Assembly: GCA_020635715.1 (NCBI GenBank)
Contig: JACJZG010000015.1
Location: forward strand, 19,328-83,327
Reading direction: 5' to 3'
Source of the DNA: Flavobacteriales bacterium
Lineage (GTDB): Bacteria; Bacteroidota; Bacteroidia; Flavobacteriales_F; PHOS-HE28
Length of the DNA stretch: 64,000 nt
Within the stretch, counting starts at the first letter, position 1; each line of letters starts with the position of its first letter. Positions 53,115 to 61,898 of this stretch are shown piece by piece. The notes beneath the pieces were generated by a model. The model saw only the letters and a program-made list of their open reading frames with translations, was not told the origin of the DNA and did no database searches. The position numbers were made by a program, and so were the translations under genes.

Positions 53115-53819
53115 ATGATCGATCTGAAGGGGATCCGCAAGGCCTACCATACCGGCACCAACGTCCTCCAGGTCCTCAAGGGCATCGACCTCCACATCGG
53201 CAAGGGCGAACTGGTCAGCATCATGGGCTCCTCGGGCTCTGGCAAGAGCACCCTGCTGAACATCGTCGGTATATTGGACAGCTATGACGAAGGGGAATAC
53301 CTGCTGGACGGCCAGCTGATCAGGGGCCAGAACGAGACCGAGAACGCCCAGCTGCGGAGCAAGTACATCGGTTTCGTGTTCCAGAGCTTCAACCTGATCA
53401 CGTTCAAGAACGCGATGGAGAACGTGGCCCTGCCGCTCTATTACCAAGGCATGGCTCGGCGGAAGCGCAACGATCTCGCCATGGAGATGCTGGGCCAGGT
53501 GGGGCTGCGCGAGTGGGCGCACCACATGCCCAACGAACTGAGCGGCGGCCAGAAGCAGCGTGTGGCCATCGCCCGGGCCCTCATCAGCAACCCGAAGATC
53601 ATCCTGGCCGACGAGCCGACCGGTGCGCTGGACAGCAAGACCAGCCAGGATGTGATGGAACTGCTCACCCGCGTGAACCGCGACCTGGGCCTCACGGTGG
53701 TGATCGTGACCCACGAACGCGATGTGGCCGCCCAGACACAGCGGGTGATCTACCTGCGCGACGGCCTGATCGAGAACGCCCACCTGGACCCCGCCACCCT
53801 CTCCGCCGATGTTCGATAG
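53115..53819 (+). CDS. ABC transporter ATP-binding protein (MacB/LolD-like)
   Basis: A 234-residue ATPase of the MacB/LolD/FtsE class. Walker A is GSSGSGKSTLLNIVG, the Q-loop VFQSFNLITFKNAMENVALP, the signature LSGGQKQRVAIARALI, Walker B ILADEPTGALD and the switch His in VIVTHERDVA. It begins the efflux operon; its last 11 bases overlap the first permease gene. The C-terminal end lies in a short variable segment. With two MacB-type permeases and an adaptor in the same operon it powers a tripartite macrolide-exporter-like or lipoprotein/lipid-exporting system. Confidence 0.95.
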   Translation: MIDLKGIRKAYHTGTNVLQVLKGIDLHIGKGELVSIMGSSGSGKSTLLNIVGILDSYDEGEYLLDGQLIRGQNETENAQLRSKYIGFVFQSFNLITFKNAMENVALPLYYQGMARRKRNDLAMEMLGQVGLREWAHHMPNELSGGQKQRVAIARALISNPKIILADEPTGALDSKTSQDVMELLTRVNRDLGLTVVIVTHERDVAAQTQRVIYLRDGLIENAHLDPATLSADVR

Positions 53820-55044
53820 GGAGAAATGGGGCGAGATCTTCGACACCATCCGCAAGAACAAGTTGCGGACGGCGCTCACCGGCTTCGCGGTGTTCTGGGG
53901 GATCTTCATGCTCATCTTCCTGCTCGGCGCCGGCAACGGCTTGAAGCATGGTGTGGATCATGGCTTCCGGGATGACGCGGTGAACAGCATCTGGATCTGG
54001 GGTGGCCTCACCGCCAAGCCGTACAAAGGCATGCAGCCCGGCCGATACATCCGGTTGGAGAACGAGGACCTGGACCACCTGCGCCGCACCATCCCCCAGC
54101 TCGACCACTACACGGGTCGCTTCAACATGTGGGGCGGCAACGCCAACATCGTCTACAAGAAGAAGTACGCGAACTTCAGCCTACGCGGTGTCCACCCCGG
54201 CCATACCTACCTGGAGAACACCACCATGAAGGAGGGTCGCTACATCAACACGATCGACCTGCAACAGTTCCGCAAGGTGGCCGTCATCGGGCGCAAGGTG
54301 CAGGAGGAGCTCTTCGAGGGAAAGGACCCGCTCAATGAATGGATCACCGTGAACGGCATCGCCTTCCAGGTCGTGGGGACTTACACCGACAGTGGCGGCG
54401 AGCGCGAGGAGAGCATCGTTTACCTGCCGATCACCACCACCCAACGGATCTTCGGCGGCAGCAACGAACTGGACCAGATCATGTTCACCGTGGGCGATGT
54501 CGATGTGGCCGAGTCCCAGGCCATCGCCGAGCAGGTGCGCCGCACGCTGGCCGCACGCCATGTCTTCGACCCCAAGGACGACAACGCCATCTGGGTACGG
54601 AACACCATCGAGGATTACGTGAAGATCATGCAGATCACAGGTGGCATCTCGCTCTTCATCTGGGTTATCGGCATCGGCACCATCATCGCCGGTGTGGTGG
54701 GCGTCAGCAACATCATGCTCATCGTGGTGAAGGAACGCACGCGGGAGATCGGCATCCGCAAGGCGCTCGGCGCCACACCCTGGGCCGTGGTGAGCCAGAC
54801 CTTGATGGAATCCATCTTCATCACCGCCGCAGCGGGCTATTTCGGACTGGTCTGCGGCGTGGGCCTGCTGGAATGGCTCGCCGGCGTGATCGGTGAGCAG
54901 GAGATGTTCCGCGACCCGACCGTGGACATCGGCATCGCCATCCAGGCCACCATCGTGCTCGTGGTCGCAGGTGCCCTCGCCGGTTACATCCCCGCGCGCC
55001 GCGCCGCCCGCATCCGTCCCATCGAAGCACTACGCGACGAATAA
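53809..55044 (+). CDS. MacB-like ABC transporter permease (first)
   Basis: A 411-residue FtsX/MacB-type permease. An N-terminal cytoplasmic helix (MFDREKWGEIFDTIRKNKLR) and first membrane helix (GFAVFWGIFMLIFLLGAGNG) precede a periplasmic core of ~220 residues, then three C-terminal membrane helices (ISLFIWVIGIGTIIAGVVGV, MESIFITAAAGYFGLVCGVG, and VLVVAGALAGYIPARRAARI). The cytoplasmic loop IMLIVVKERTREIGIRKALG is the ATPase coupling region. It is a paralogue of the next gene, sharing the MFDRE and KNKLRT openings. Mechanotransmission by such proteins moves substrates through an adaptor. Confidence 0.93.
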   Translation: MFDREKWGEIFDTIRKNKLRTALTGFAVFWGIFMLIFLLGAGNGLKHGVDHGFRDDAVNSIWIWGGLTAKPYKGMQPGRYIRLENEDLDHLRRTIPQLDHYTGRFNMWGGNANIVYKKKYANFSLRGVHPGHTYLENTTMKEGRYINTIDLQQFRKVAVIGRKVQEELFEGKDPLNEWITVNGIAFQVVGTYTDSGGEREESIVYLPITTTQRIFGGSNELDQIMFTVGDVDVAESQAIAEQVRRTLAARHVFDPKDDNAIWVRNTIEDYVKIMQITGGISLFIWVIGIGTIIAGVVGVSNIMLIVVKERTREIGIRKALGATPWAVVSQTLMESIFITAAAGYFGLVCGVGLLEWLAGVIGEQEMFRDPTVDIGIAIQATIVLVVAGALAGYIPARRAARIRPIEALRDE

Positions 55045-55047
55045 GCC

Positions 55048-56295
55048 ATGTTCGACAGGGAGCTCTGGAACGAGATCGGGATGACGCTGGGCCGCAACAA
55101 GCTCCGCACCTTCCTCACGGCCTTCGGTGTGGGCTGGGGCATCTTCATGCTCGTGGTGATGCTCGGTGCGGCCAACGGTCTGCGCCACGGCACCGAGAAG
55201 GCCTTCTCCGGTTGGGCCACCAACAGCGCCTTCATCTGGACCCAGCGCACCTCCATGCCCTACCATGGCTTCGCGCGCGGCCGCTATTTCAACTTCAACA
55301 ACGACGACATCGACGCCATCAAGCGCGAGGTGCCCGGCGTGCAATACCTCGCTCCAAGGAACCAGCTCGGCGGCTGGCGCGGCAGCAACAACGTGGTGCG
55401 CGGCAACAAGACCGGACCCTTCAACATCTATGGCGATGTGCCGGACATCATCCGCATCCAGAGCGTCGCGGTGGACAGCGGCCGCTTCCTGAACGAGAAG
55501 GACATGCTGGATGAACGGAAGGTGTGCGTGATCGGCAAACGGGTGCGCGAGCTGCTCTTCGACAGCACCGAAGCGGTGATCGGCGACCATATCCGGGTGA
55601 ACGGCGTCTACTTCCGGGTGGTGGGCGTGCACCACGCCATGCGCAGCGAAGGCAGTGAGGAGGAGGACAACACGGTGTACATCCCCTTCAGCACCTTCCA
55701 GGCCGCCTTCAACTACCACAACATCGTCGGCTGGTTCTCCGTCACCGCGAAGGACGGCGTGGAGGTGGGCCAGGTCGAGGAGGGCATCAAGAAGCTGATG
55801 GCACGCCGCCATGACGTGGATCCCAATGACCAGATGGCCTTCGGCAGCTTCAACCTGGCCGAGCAGTTCGGGAAGATGAACATGCTGCTCGTGGGCATCA
55901 GCGGCCTGAGCTGGATCGTGGGTGTGATGACCCTGCTGGCCGGTGCCATCGGCATCAGCAACATCATGCTCGTGGTGGTGAAGGAACGCACCAAGGAGAT
56001 CGGTGTGCGCCGTGCGCTCGGTGCCGCTCCGCGCGTCATCCGCAAGCAGATCATCATGGAATCGCTCGTCCTGACCGTGCTGGCCGGTTACAGCGGCCTC
56101 GTGCTCGGCGTGGGCCTGCTGGAGCTGGTGCAGAGCTTCGGCATGGAGGGCGACTTCTTCGTGCGCCCCGAGGTGGACCTCAGCACCGCCATCACCGCCC
56201 TCATCGTACTCATCATCAGCGGCCTCGTGGCCGGACTCATCCCCGCATCCCGCGCACTGCGCATCAAGGCCGTCGACGCCCTGCGCGCCGAATGA
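55048..56295 (+). CDS. MacB-like ABC transporter permease (second)
   Basis: A 415-residue permease of the same layout as its upstream neighbour, starting 3 bases after that stop. N-terminal MFDRELWNEIGMTLGRNKLR and first helix FGVGWGIFMLVVMLGAANGL, a periplasmic core (residues ~50-265), then three helices (LSWIVGVMTLLAGAIGIS, ESLVLTVLAGYSGLVLGVGL, ITALIVLIISGLVAGLIPAS) with the coupling loop LVVVKERTKEIGVRRALGAA. Two tandem permeases with one ATPase suggest a heterodimeric transporter, in place of the MacB homodimer. The two genes probably arose by duplication. Confidence 0.93.
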   Translation: MFDRELWNEIGMTLGRNKLRTFLTAFGVGWGIFMLVVMLGAANGLRHGTEKAFSGWATNSAFIWTQRTSMPYHGFARGRYFNFNNDDIDAIKREVPGVQYLAPRNQLGGWRGSNNVVRGNKTGPFNIYGDVPDIIRIQSVAVDSGRFLNEKDMLDERKVCVIGKRVRELLFDSTEAVIGDHIRVNGVYFRVVGVHHAMRSEGSEEEDNTVYIPFSTFQAAFNYHNIVGWFSVTAKDGVEVGQVEEGIKKLMARRHDVDPNDQMAFGSFNLAEQFGKMNMLLVGISGLSWIVGVMTLLAGAIGISNIMLVVVKERTKEIGVRRALGAAPRVIRKQIIMESLVLTVLAGYSGLVLGVGLLELVQSFGMEGDFFVRPEVDLSTAITALIVLIISGLVAGLIPASRALRIKAVDALRAE

Positions 56296-56314
56296 CCGTC
56301 AACACCCATCACCC

Positions 56315-57454
56315 ATGAAACGCATCGTTCGCAACATCATCATCGCCCTGGTCGCCGCGCTCTTCGTGTGGACCCTGTGGTTCCTCTACCAGAAGTCGGT
56401 GGAGGTGCCCGAGGTCTTCACCATCGAGCATCCCGTGAAGGGGGATATCGTGAAGAAGACCATCGCCAACGGCAGCATCGAGCCGCGCCAGGAGGTGGCC
56501 GTGAAGCCCGTGGTGAGCGGCATCATCCGCGAGCTCTTCGTGGAGGCCGGCGACCTGGTGAAGAAGGGCGACAAGCTCGCGACCATCCAGATCGTGCCCG
56601 ACATGCTGAGCCTGAACCAGGCCGAGAACCGCGTGCGGAGCGCCGAGATCGCGCTGAACAATGCACAGCTCAACTTCGACCGCAACAAGCCGCTCGCAGC
56701 GAAAGGGGTGATCGCCGCGGCCGAGATGCAGACCTTCGAGGTGGCCCTGAAGAGCGCGAAACAGGAGCTTGACGCCGCACGCGACGCGCTGCAACTGGTG
56801 CGCGATGGCATCAGCAGCAGCAGCGGCAGTTCCTCCAACACCATCGTGCGCAGCTCCATCGACGGCATGGTGCTGGAGGTGCCCGTGAAAGTGGGCACCA
56901 GCGTGATCGAGCGGAACAACTTCAACGAGGGCACCACCATCGCCAGCGTGGCGGACATGCAGGACCTCATCTTCAAGGGCAAGGTGGACGAGAGCGAGAT
57001 CGGCAAGGTGCACACGGGCATGGACCTGGTGGTGACCATCGGTGCGATCGAGGATGAGACGCACCCGGCGAAACTGGAATACATCGCACCGAAGGGGGTG
57101 GACGAGGAAGGCGCGATCAAGTTCGAGGTGCGCGCCGCGATGACGCCCAAGGAAGGCTCCTTCATCCGCGCGAACTACAGCGCCAATGCGGACATCGTGC
57201 TCGACCGCCGCGACAGCGTGATGATGATCCCCGAACGCCTCGTGCAGTTCAACGACAAGGGCGACAGCGCTTATGTGGAGGTGGAAACGGCGACGCCGCA
57301 GGTCTTCGAGAAACGCCCCATCACCACCGGCCTCAGCGACGGGATCAACATCGAGGTGAAGAGCGGGCTCGACATGGATACCAAGCTGAAGGGCAAGGTG
57401 GCCGGTGAGGAGGAAGAGGTGGCCGGTTCGAGCCGCCGTCGCCGCCACATGTGA
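56315..57454 (+). CDS. Periplasmic adaptor (HlyD/MacA-like membrane fusion protein)
   Basis: A 379-residue adaptor with an N-terminal membrane anchor (IIIALVAALFVWTLWFLYQK), a biotinyl-lipoyl-like half motif (QEVAVKPVVSGIIRELFVEA, GDLVKKGDKLATIQIVPDM), an alpha-hairpin with Glu/Ala/Lys-rich helices (residues ~100-180) and beta-barrel and membrane-proximal domains. It ends in a basic tail (SRRRRHM). The protein should link the permeases to an outer-membrane TolC-like channel, which is not encoded in this window. It is the fourth gene of the operon, 19 bases after the second permease. Substrate is unknown. Confidence 0.92.
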   Translation: MKRIVRNIIIALVAALFVWTLWFLYQKSVEVPEVFTIEHPVKGDIVKKTIANGSIEPRQEVAVKPVVSGIIRELFVEAGDLVKKGDKLATIQIVPDMLSLNQAENRVRSAEIALNNAQLNFDRNKPLAAKGVIAAAEMQTFEVALKSAKQELDAARDALQLVRDGISSSSGSSSNTIVRSSIDGMVLEVPVKVGTSVIERNNFNEGTTIASVADMQDLIFKGKVDESEIGKVHTGMDLVVTIGAIEDETHPAKLEYIAPKGVDEEGAIKFEVRAAMTPKEGSFIRANYSANADIVLDRRDSVMMIPERLVQFNDKGDSAYVEVETATPQVFEKRPITTGLSDGINIEVKSGLDMDTKLKGKVAGEEEEVAGSSRRRRHM

Positions 57455-57483
57455 GCTAGCGGAAGGAACACGATCTTCGTGGC

Positions 57484-58989
57484 ATGAGCAATCTGCGCCA
57501 CGCGATCCTCCTCGCCTCCGCCCTACCCTTCTTCGCTGCCAGCGCACAGAAGGGTCCCGACTTCAAGAAGCTCGACGCCTACATCGCGGATGCCGTCCGC
57601 AAGTTCGACCAGCCCGGCCTCGCGGTGGGTGTGGTGAAGGATGGCAAACTCGTCTGGAGCAAGGGCTACGGCAAGCTCGACCTGGCGAAACCGGATCCCG
57701 TCACTGCCAACTCGGTGTTCTATTGTGCCAGCATCAGCAAGGCATTCACCGCCTGTGCCGTGGGGCTGCTGGTGGACGAGGGTAAGCTCGACTGGAACAC
57801 GCCCGTGCGCCACTACATGCCGGAGTTCGCCACGCCACTTCCTTACGTTACGGAACAGTTCATGGTGAAGGACCTCCTTTGCCACCGCAGCGGCTGGATC
57901 ACCTTCGATGGCGACCTCCTCTGGTATGGCACCAATTACAGTCAACAGGAGATCCTCGCACGCCATGCCCATGAGCCGATGACCCTGCCCTTCCGCGATG
58001 AGTTCGGTTACAGCAACCTGATGTTCATCGCCGCCGCGCAGTTGATCGAAGAGGTGAGCGGCATGAGCTGGGACCGGTTCATCACCACCCGCATCTTCCA
58101 GCCATTGGGCATGGACCGCAGCCGCGTGGAGACCGCCGACCTCGCCGGGATGACCGACGTTGCCATGCCGCACGTGCGCAAGGGACAGGATAAGAGCGTA
58201 CCTCAGAAGAGCATGCCCTACCAGGCATTGCAGGGTGCCGATGGCGCGTGTGGCGTGCTGAGCACCGTGACGGACCTTGCGAAGTGGGACGCCATGTGGG
58301 CGGATGAGGGCAAGGTGAACGGGAAGGCCTTCCTTTCCCCGGACTCCTACGGCATGATCACGACCACCCACCTGGCCATGGGCGACGAGGGTGCCGGGCT
58401 CGGATGGTTCATCGAGCACAACAACGGCGCGAAGGTGATCACGCACAGCGGTGGCATGCCGGGCTTCATCCTCAACCACGCCGTGGTGCCGGAGAAGGAC
58501 CTCGCGGTGATCTGCCTGGGCAACGGTGAGAGCTACAGCGTGTTCGCCATCACCAACAAGATCATGGACAGCTATCTCGGTGATGGCAGCGCGGATCCCG
58601 TGGCCGACATCCTCCCGCGACTGGTCAGGCGTGATGAGCGCGAAGCGAAGCGCGTGGCCGATCGGGTGAACGCCCGCGTGAGCGGCACCAGCCCCACGGC
58701 GGATGCCGCCAAGCTCCAAGGCACGTACATGGACGATATCTATGGAGAAGCGACCATCACCGACATGAACGGCAAGCCGGTTCTCGCCTTCACACCCGCG
58801 AAGGAGCTCTTCACCGGTGAGCTGGTGCACTGGCACTACGACACCTGGAAGTGGGAACACGCCGATCCCTTCCTCGAACCCGGCTACATCACCTTCTCCT
58901 TCGATGCGGACCACCAAGTGACCGGTTTCAAGATCGACCTGCACAGCCCGGACTTCCACTTCTACAAGCTGGACTTCAAGAAGCAGTGA
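57484..58989 (+). CDS. Serine hydrolase of the beta-lactamase family (class C-like/esterase)
   Basis: 501 residues with signal peptide (ILLASALPFFAASAQ). The SxxK motif is SISK in NSVFYCASISKAFTACAVG with the nucleophile Ser and general-base Lys, the YxN motif is YSN in FGYSNLMFIAAAQ, and the third, HxG-type motif is in ITHSGGMPGFILNH. A C-terminal DUF3471-like domain follows (KLQGTYMDDIYGEATITDMN, LVHWHYDTWKWEH). Proteins of this layout are usually D-Ala-D-Ala peptidases or esterases and not true resistance beta-lactamases. It starts 29 bases after the adaptor gene and may be co-transcribed, but the functional link is open. Confidence 0.9.
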   Translation: MSNLRHAILLASALPFFAASAQKGPDFKKLDAYIADAVRKFDQPGLAVGVVKDGKLVWSKGYGKLDLAKPDPVTANSVFYCASISKAFTACAVGLLVDEGKLDWNTPVRHYMPEFATPLPYVTEQFMVKDLLCHRSGWITFDGDLLWYGTNYSQQEILARHAHEPMTLPFRDEFGYSNLMFIAAAQLIEEVSGMSWDRFITTRIFQPLGMDRSRVETADLAGMTDVAMPHVRKGQDKSVPQKSMPYQALQGADGACGVLSTVTDLAKWDAMWADEGKVNGKAFLSPDSYGMITTTHLAMGDEGAGLGWFIEHNNGAKVITHSGGMPGFILNHAVVPEKDLAVICLGNGESYSVFAITNKIMDSYLGDGSADPVADILPRLVRRDEREAKRVADRVNARVSGTSPTADAAKLQGTYMDDIYGEATITDMNGKPVLAFTPAKELFTGELVHWHYDTWKWEHADPFLEPGYITFSFDADHQVTGFKIDLHSPDFHFYKLDFKKQ

Positions 58990-58991
58990 GG

Positions 58992-60338
58992 ATGCCGCCG
59001 CGCAAGCAGGTCATCACCTTCTTCCTGATCACCCTCTTCTTCAGCGCCTGGCATCTGGACCAGGGGCAGAACGCGAACACGGTGAGCCGCGCAGCCATGG
59101 TAGCCGCCATCGTGGAACAGGGCACCTTGCGCATCGATGCCTTCGCCACCCTCACCGATGACCGTGCACTGGTGGAAGGACATTATTATTCGGAGAAGGC
59201 CGCTCTGCCCGCCTTGCTTGTCGTGCCCTTCCACTGGGCGGCACACACCCTTGGGCTCATCGACGCCAGTTCCTCTGACCACATCAATGTGGACCTGCTG
59301 CGGCTCGGCGGCCTGCTTGCGGGCAGCATTCCGTTCGCGCTCATCATCACCCTTTGTTGGGGACGCTTGTATCGTTCCCGCGCCGCCGTCCCCTTGTGCT
59401 GGCTCCTCTTCTTCGGCAGTTTCCTCTTCGTATACAGCGGCGCGTTCTTCGGGCATCTGATGGGTGCGATGTTCGCCCTGGCCGCCTTGATGGAGCTGGA
59501 GGAAGGCAGCGCTTCACACGCCGGCTTCCTCATCGCCTGCGCGGTCTGGTGCGACCATCCGATCGCCATCATCGCCATGTGCTGGACCGCTTTCCTGGCG
59601 ATCCGCGCGTTCAAGGCCACGGAAGGACGTGGGGCGCTGCGGGGCTTCCTGACTGGTGCGGCACCGGTCGCGCTGGCGTTCTGCACCTATCAATTCATCG
59701 TCTTCGGCGGTCCACTCGCCTTCGGCTATGATCATGTGGATCAATACCGCCCGGCGGGCGGAAGCATCATCGAGGGCTTGCATCCGGAAGCGTTGATCGG
59801 GCTCACACTAAGCCCCTACCGCGGACTATTGCCGCACATGCCCTTGCTGGCACTGGGCGCAGTCCTGTGGTGGTGGTGCGCGCGGCCGAAGTGGCCTCGC
59901 CCGGGCTTGTTGGTGGGCGTGCCTGCCATCCTCACCCTGCTGTTCGTGTGCAGCGTGGGCATGTGGTGGGGCGGCTGGGCATTCGGTCCAAGGCACCTCA
60001 CCACGGTGGCCGTGCTCCTCGCCTATCGCAGCGCGCAGCTCATCCTGGCCACCGCCTGGGCCCGCGTGCCTGCCCTGGTGCTCGGTTCGCTGGGCGTCAC
60101 CTACGCCTTCCTGGCCAAGAGCACGGTGTGGTATTCGTTGCCGTCGGATAAGCGCCAGCCCCTCGGCGAGGTGATCATCCCCGCGCTGGACCAATGGGGC
60201 CTTACGCGCTACCAGTGGCCCGTGGTGCTCGGTGCAACAGCAACGCTCGCAACCGCCCTGTTCGTCATCACCTTTGCCATCGCCTTGTTCGTCCTCTCGC
60301 GCACCCACCGGCCACATGCATCTGTTCCATTGCCCTGA
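58992..60338 (+). CDS. Polytopic membrane protein, GT-C glycosyltransferase-like
   Basis: 448 residues with about ten hydrophobic segments. The N-terminal part (QVITFFLITLFFSAWHLDQG), an early acidic-loop region with RALVEGHYYSEKAALPALLV, and later LTLSPYRGLLPHMPLLALGA and VGMWWGGWAFGPRHLT recall membrane mannosyl- or arabinosyltransferase-like proteins of the GT-C class, in which a [DE]xxYYS[DE]K motif is frequent. I cannot fix a substrate, and no single diagnostic motif is decisive. The ATG at 58992 starts 2 bases after the hydrolase stop. The 3' end overlaps rsmE by 23 bases. Confidence 0.75.
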   Translation: MPPRKQVITFFLITLFFSAWHLDQGQNANTVSRAAMVAAIVEQGTLRIDAFATLTDDRALVEGHYYSEKAALPALLVVPFHWAAHTLGLIDASSSDHINVDLLRLGGLLAGSIPFALIITLCWGRLYRSRAAVPLCWLLFFGSFLFVYSGAFFGHLMGAMFALAALMELEEGSASHAGFLIACAVWCDHPIAIIAMCWTAFLAIRAFKATEGRGALRGFLTGAAPVALAFCTYQFIVFGGPLAFGYDHVDQYRPAGGSIIEGLHPEALIGLTLSPYRGLLPHMPLLALGAVLWWWCARPKWPRPGLLVGVPAILTLLFVCSVGMWWGGWAFGPRHLTTVAVLLAYRSAQLILATAWARVPALVLGSLGVTYAFLAKSTVWYSLPSDKRQPLGEVIIPALDQWGLTRYQWPVVLGATATLATALFVITFAIALFVLSRTHRPHASVPLP

Positions 60339-61017
60339 CCTTGCCGCTGATCGGGTGGAGCTTCCCGAAGAGGAGGCCCACCACGCCAATGCAGTGCTGC
60401 GCCTGGCCGTCGGAGCGCACATCGGGTTGTTGGACGGTGCCGGCACACGCGCCGAAGGCGAAGTGGAGAACGTAACGAAACGCGGCTGCACCGTGCGGGT
60501 GACCGCGCGGATCCACGTGCCTCCCGAACGGGCCGCGCGGATCCACCTGGCCGTGGCGCCTACCAAACAGATGGATCGTATCGAGTGGTTCGTGGAGAAG
60601 GCCGTGGAGATCGGTGTGGACCGCATCACCCCCCTGCTCACCGACCGCACCGAACGGGACCGCCTTCGTATCGACCGCCTGCAACGTGTGGCCATCAGCG
60701 CCATGAAGCAGAGCCAGCGGGCCTGGTCGCCGGTGATCGATGCGTTGACGCCGCTGCCCCACTTCCTGGCCGGCGAGCTGCCGGCGCAACGCTGCTTCGG
60801 CTGGTGCGAAGGCGAACATGCCTCCTTGATGGCGCGTTACGATGCCACGCAGGATGTCGTGCTCTTGATCGGTCCGGAAGGCGACTTCAGTGCCAAAGAG
60901 GCGACCACATTGCGCGCTGCCGGCTTCGATGCGGTGAGCCTCGGCACCGCACGCCTGCGCACCGAGACCGCCGCGCTGGCCGCCTGCACCTGGATGAGCC
61001 TCGCCCAACAGCGATGA
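60316..61017 (+). CDS. rsmE: 16S rRNA (uracil(1498)-N(3))-methyltransferase
   Basis: A 233-residue SPOUT-class enzyme that methylates U1498 of 16S rRNA. The N-terminal PUA-like part (MHLFHCPDLAADRVELPEEE, HHANAVLRLAVGAHI) is followed by LAVAPTKQMDRIEWFVEKAV with the typical EIGVDRI, then the knotted domain with QSQRAWSPVI, LLIGPEGDFSAKEATTLRAA and SLGTARLRTETAALAA. Length and order fit RsmE. The ATG at 60316 lies inside the end of the upstream gene, a 23-base overlap, so translational coupling is likely. Confidence 0.95.
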   Translation: MHLFHCPDLAADRVELPEEEAHHANAVLRLAVGAHIGLLDGAGTRAEGEVENVTKRGCTVRVTARIHVPPERAARIHLAVAPTKQMDRIEWFVEKAVEIGVDRITPLLTDRTERDRLRIDRLQRVAISAMKQSQRAWSPVIDALTPLPHFLAGELPAQRCFGWCEGEHASLMARYDATQDVVLLIGPEGDFSAKEATTLRAAGFDAVSLGTARLRTETAALAACTWMSLAQQR

Positions 61018-61117
61018 CCGCCCCCTCCGCTGAACGTTCGCATCGCATTTCATGGTCCGATCAGCTCATCCGATCGTTCGACCAACTCAGACCGTGAACA
61101 TCTCTCGAAGCATTATT

Positions 61118-61157
61118 CATGGGCACATGCCCGCATGGGCACACGCGCACATGCGCA
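61118..61157 (+). repeat. Five 8-bp tandem units CATGNNCA, upstream block
   Basis: Units read CATGGGCA, CATGCCCG, CATGGGCA, CACGCGCA and CATGCGCA without gaps. Two of the five deviate by one base from CATGNNCA. The block lies in the leader of the DUF4159 gene, 35 bases before its start codon. A second block of the same repeat is at 61222-61261. Confidence 0.85.
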
Positions 61158-61192
61158 TTCCCCGCTTCACGCTGCAGCGGTACCTTCGCACC

Positions 61193-61867
61193 ATGTTGTT
61201 CCGGATCATCGCGCTGGCCATCATGAGCACATGGGCACATGTCCACATGTTCACATGGGCTCAAGGCTCCTACCAGATCGCGGTGCTGAAGTACAACGGC
61301 GGCGGCGACTGGTACGCCAACCCCAGCAGCCTGCCCAACCTGGCGCGCTTCTGCAACACCGAACTGGGCACGGACATCATCACCGAGATCCCCACGGTGG
61401 AGGTCGGCAGCCCCGAGCTGTTCGGCTTCCCGATCGTGCACCTGACCGGCCACGGCAACGTGGTCTTCAGCCAGGCGGAGGCGGAGAACCTGCGGAACTA
61501 CCTGATCGGCGGGGGCTTCCTGCACATCAGCGACAACTACGGGCTGGACCCCTTCATCCGGCCCATGATGCAGCGCGTGTTCCCCGAGCTGGAGTTCGTG
61601 GAACTGCCCTTCGGCCACCCGATCTACCACCAGCGCTTCGACTTCCCCTCGGGACTGCCGAAGGTGCACGAGCACGACAACCAGCCGCCGAAGGGCTTCG
61701 GGCTGTTCTGGGAAGGACGGCTCGTGTGCTTCTACGACTTCGAGTGCGACCTGGGCGATGGTTGGGAGGATGCCGGGGTGCATGGTGACAGCGAGGCCAA
61801 CCGCACCCGCGCGTTGCAGATGGGCGCCAACATCGTGCAGTTCGCCTTTAGTGGGGCGGAGAATTGA
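61193..61867 (+). CDS. Exported DUF4159 domain protein
   Basis: 224 residues from the Met at 61193. A signal peptide contains an 8-bp tandem repeat (MLFRIIALAIMSTWAHVHMF, then TWAQ) and is followed by the DUF4159 domain (YQIAVLKYNGGGDWYANPSS, FPIVHLTGHGNVVFS, GGFLHISDNYGLDPFIRPM), a ~200-residue Bacteroidota family often seen with AAA/MoxR and DUF58 genes. Its molecular function is not known; the fold resembles glutamine-amidotransferase-like or ThuA-type sheets. In-frame Met codons extend to 61052 but that region is repeat-rich and not family-like. Because the repeat unit is 8 bases, copy-number change would break the frame. Confidence 0.82.
   Translation: MLFRIIALAIMSTWAHVHMFTWAQGSYQIAVLKYNGGGDWYANPSSLPNLARFCNTELGTDIITEIPTVEVGSPELFGFPIVHLTGHGNVVFSQAEAENLRNYLIGGGFLHISDNYGLDPFIRPMMQRVFPELEFVELPFGHPIYHQRFDFPSGLPKVHEHDNQPPKGFGLFWEGRLVCFYDFECDLGDGWEDAGVHGDSEANRTRALQMGANIVQFAFSGAEN
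61222..61261 (+). repeat. Five 8-bp tandem units CATGNNCA inside the DUF4159 signal peptide
   Basis: Units read CATGAGCA, CATGGGCA, CATGTCCA, CATGTTCA and CATGGGCT, directly adjacent. They encode HVHM-like residues in the hydrophobic part of the signal peptide. Eight is not a multiple of three, so slippage by one unit would shift the frame. Confidence 0.88.
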
Positions 61868-61898
61868 GGCGATACCGCGATCATCCCACTTGCATTGG

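Noticed and set aside
61118..61261. CRISPR or mobile-element end from the CATGNNCA arrays
   Set aside because: Units are 8 bp and contiguous without spacers; no transposase or inverted ends are near.
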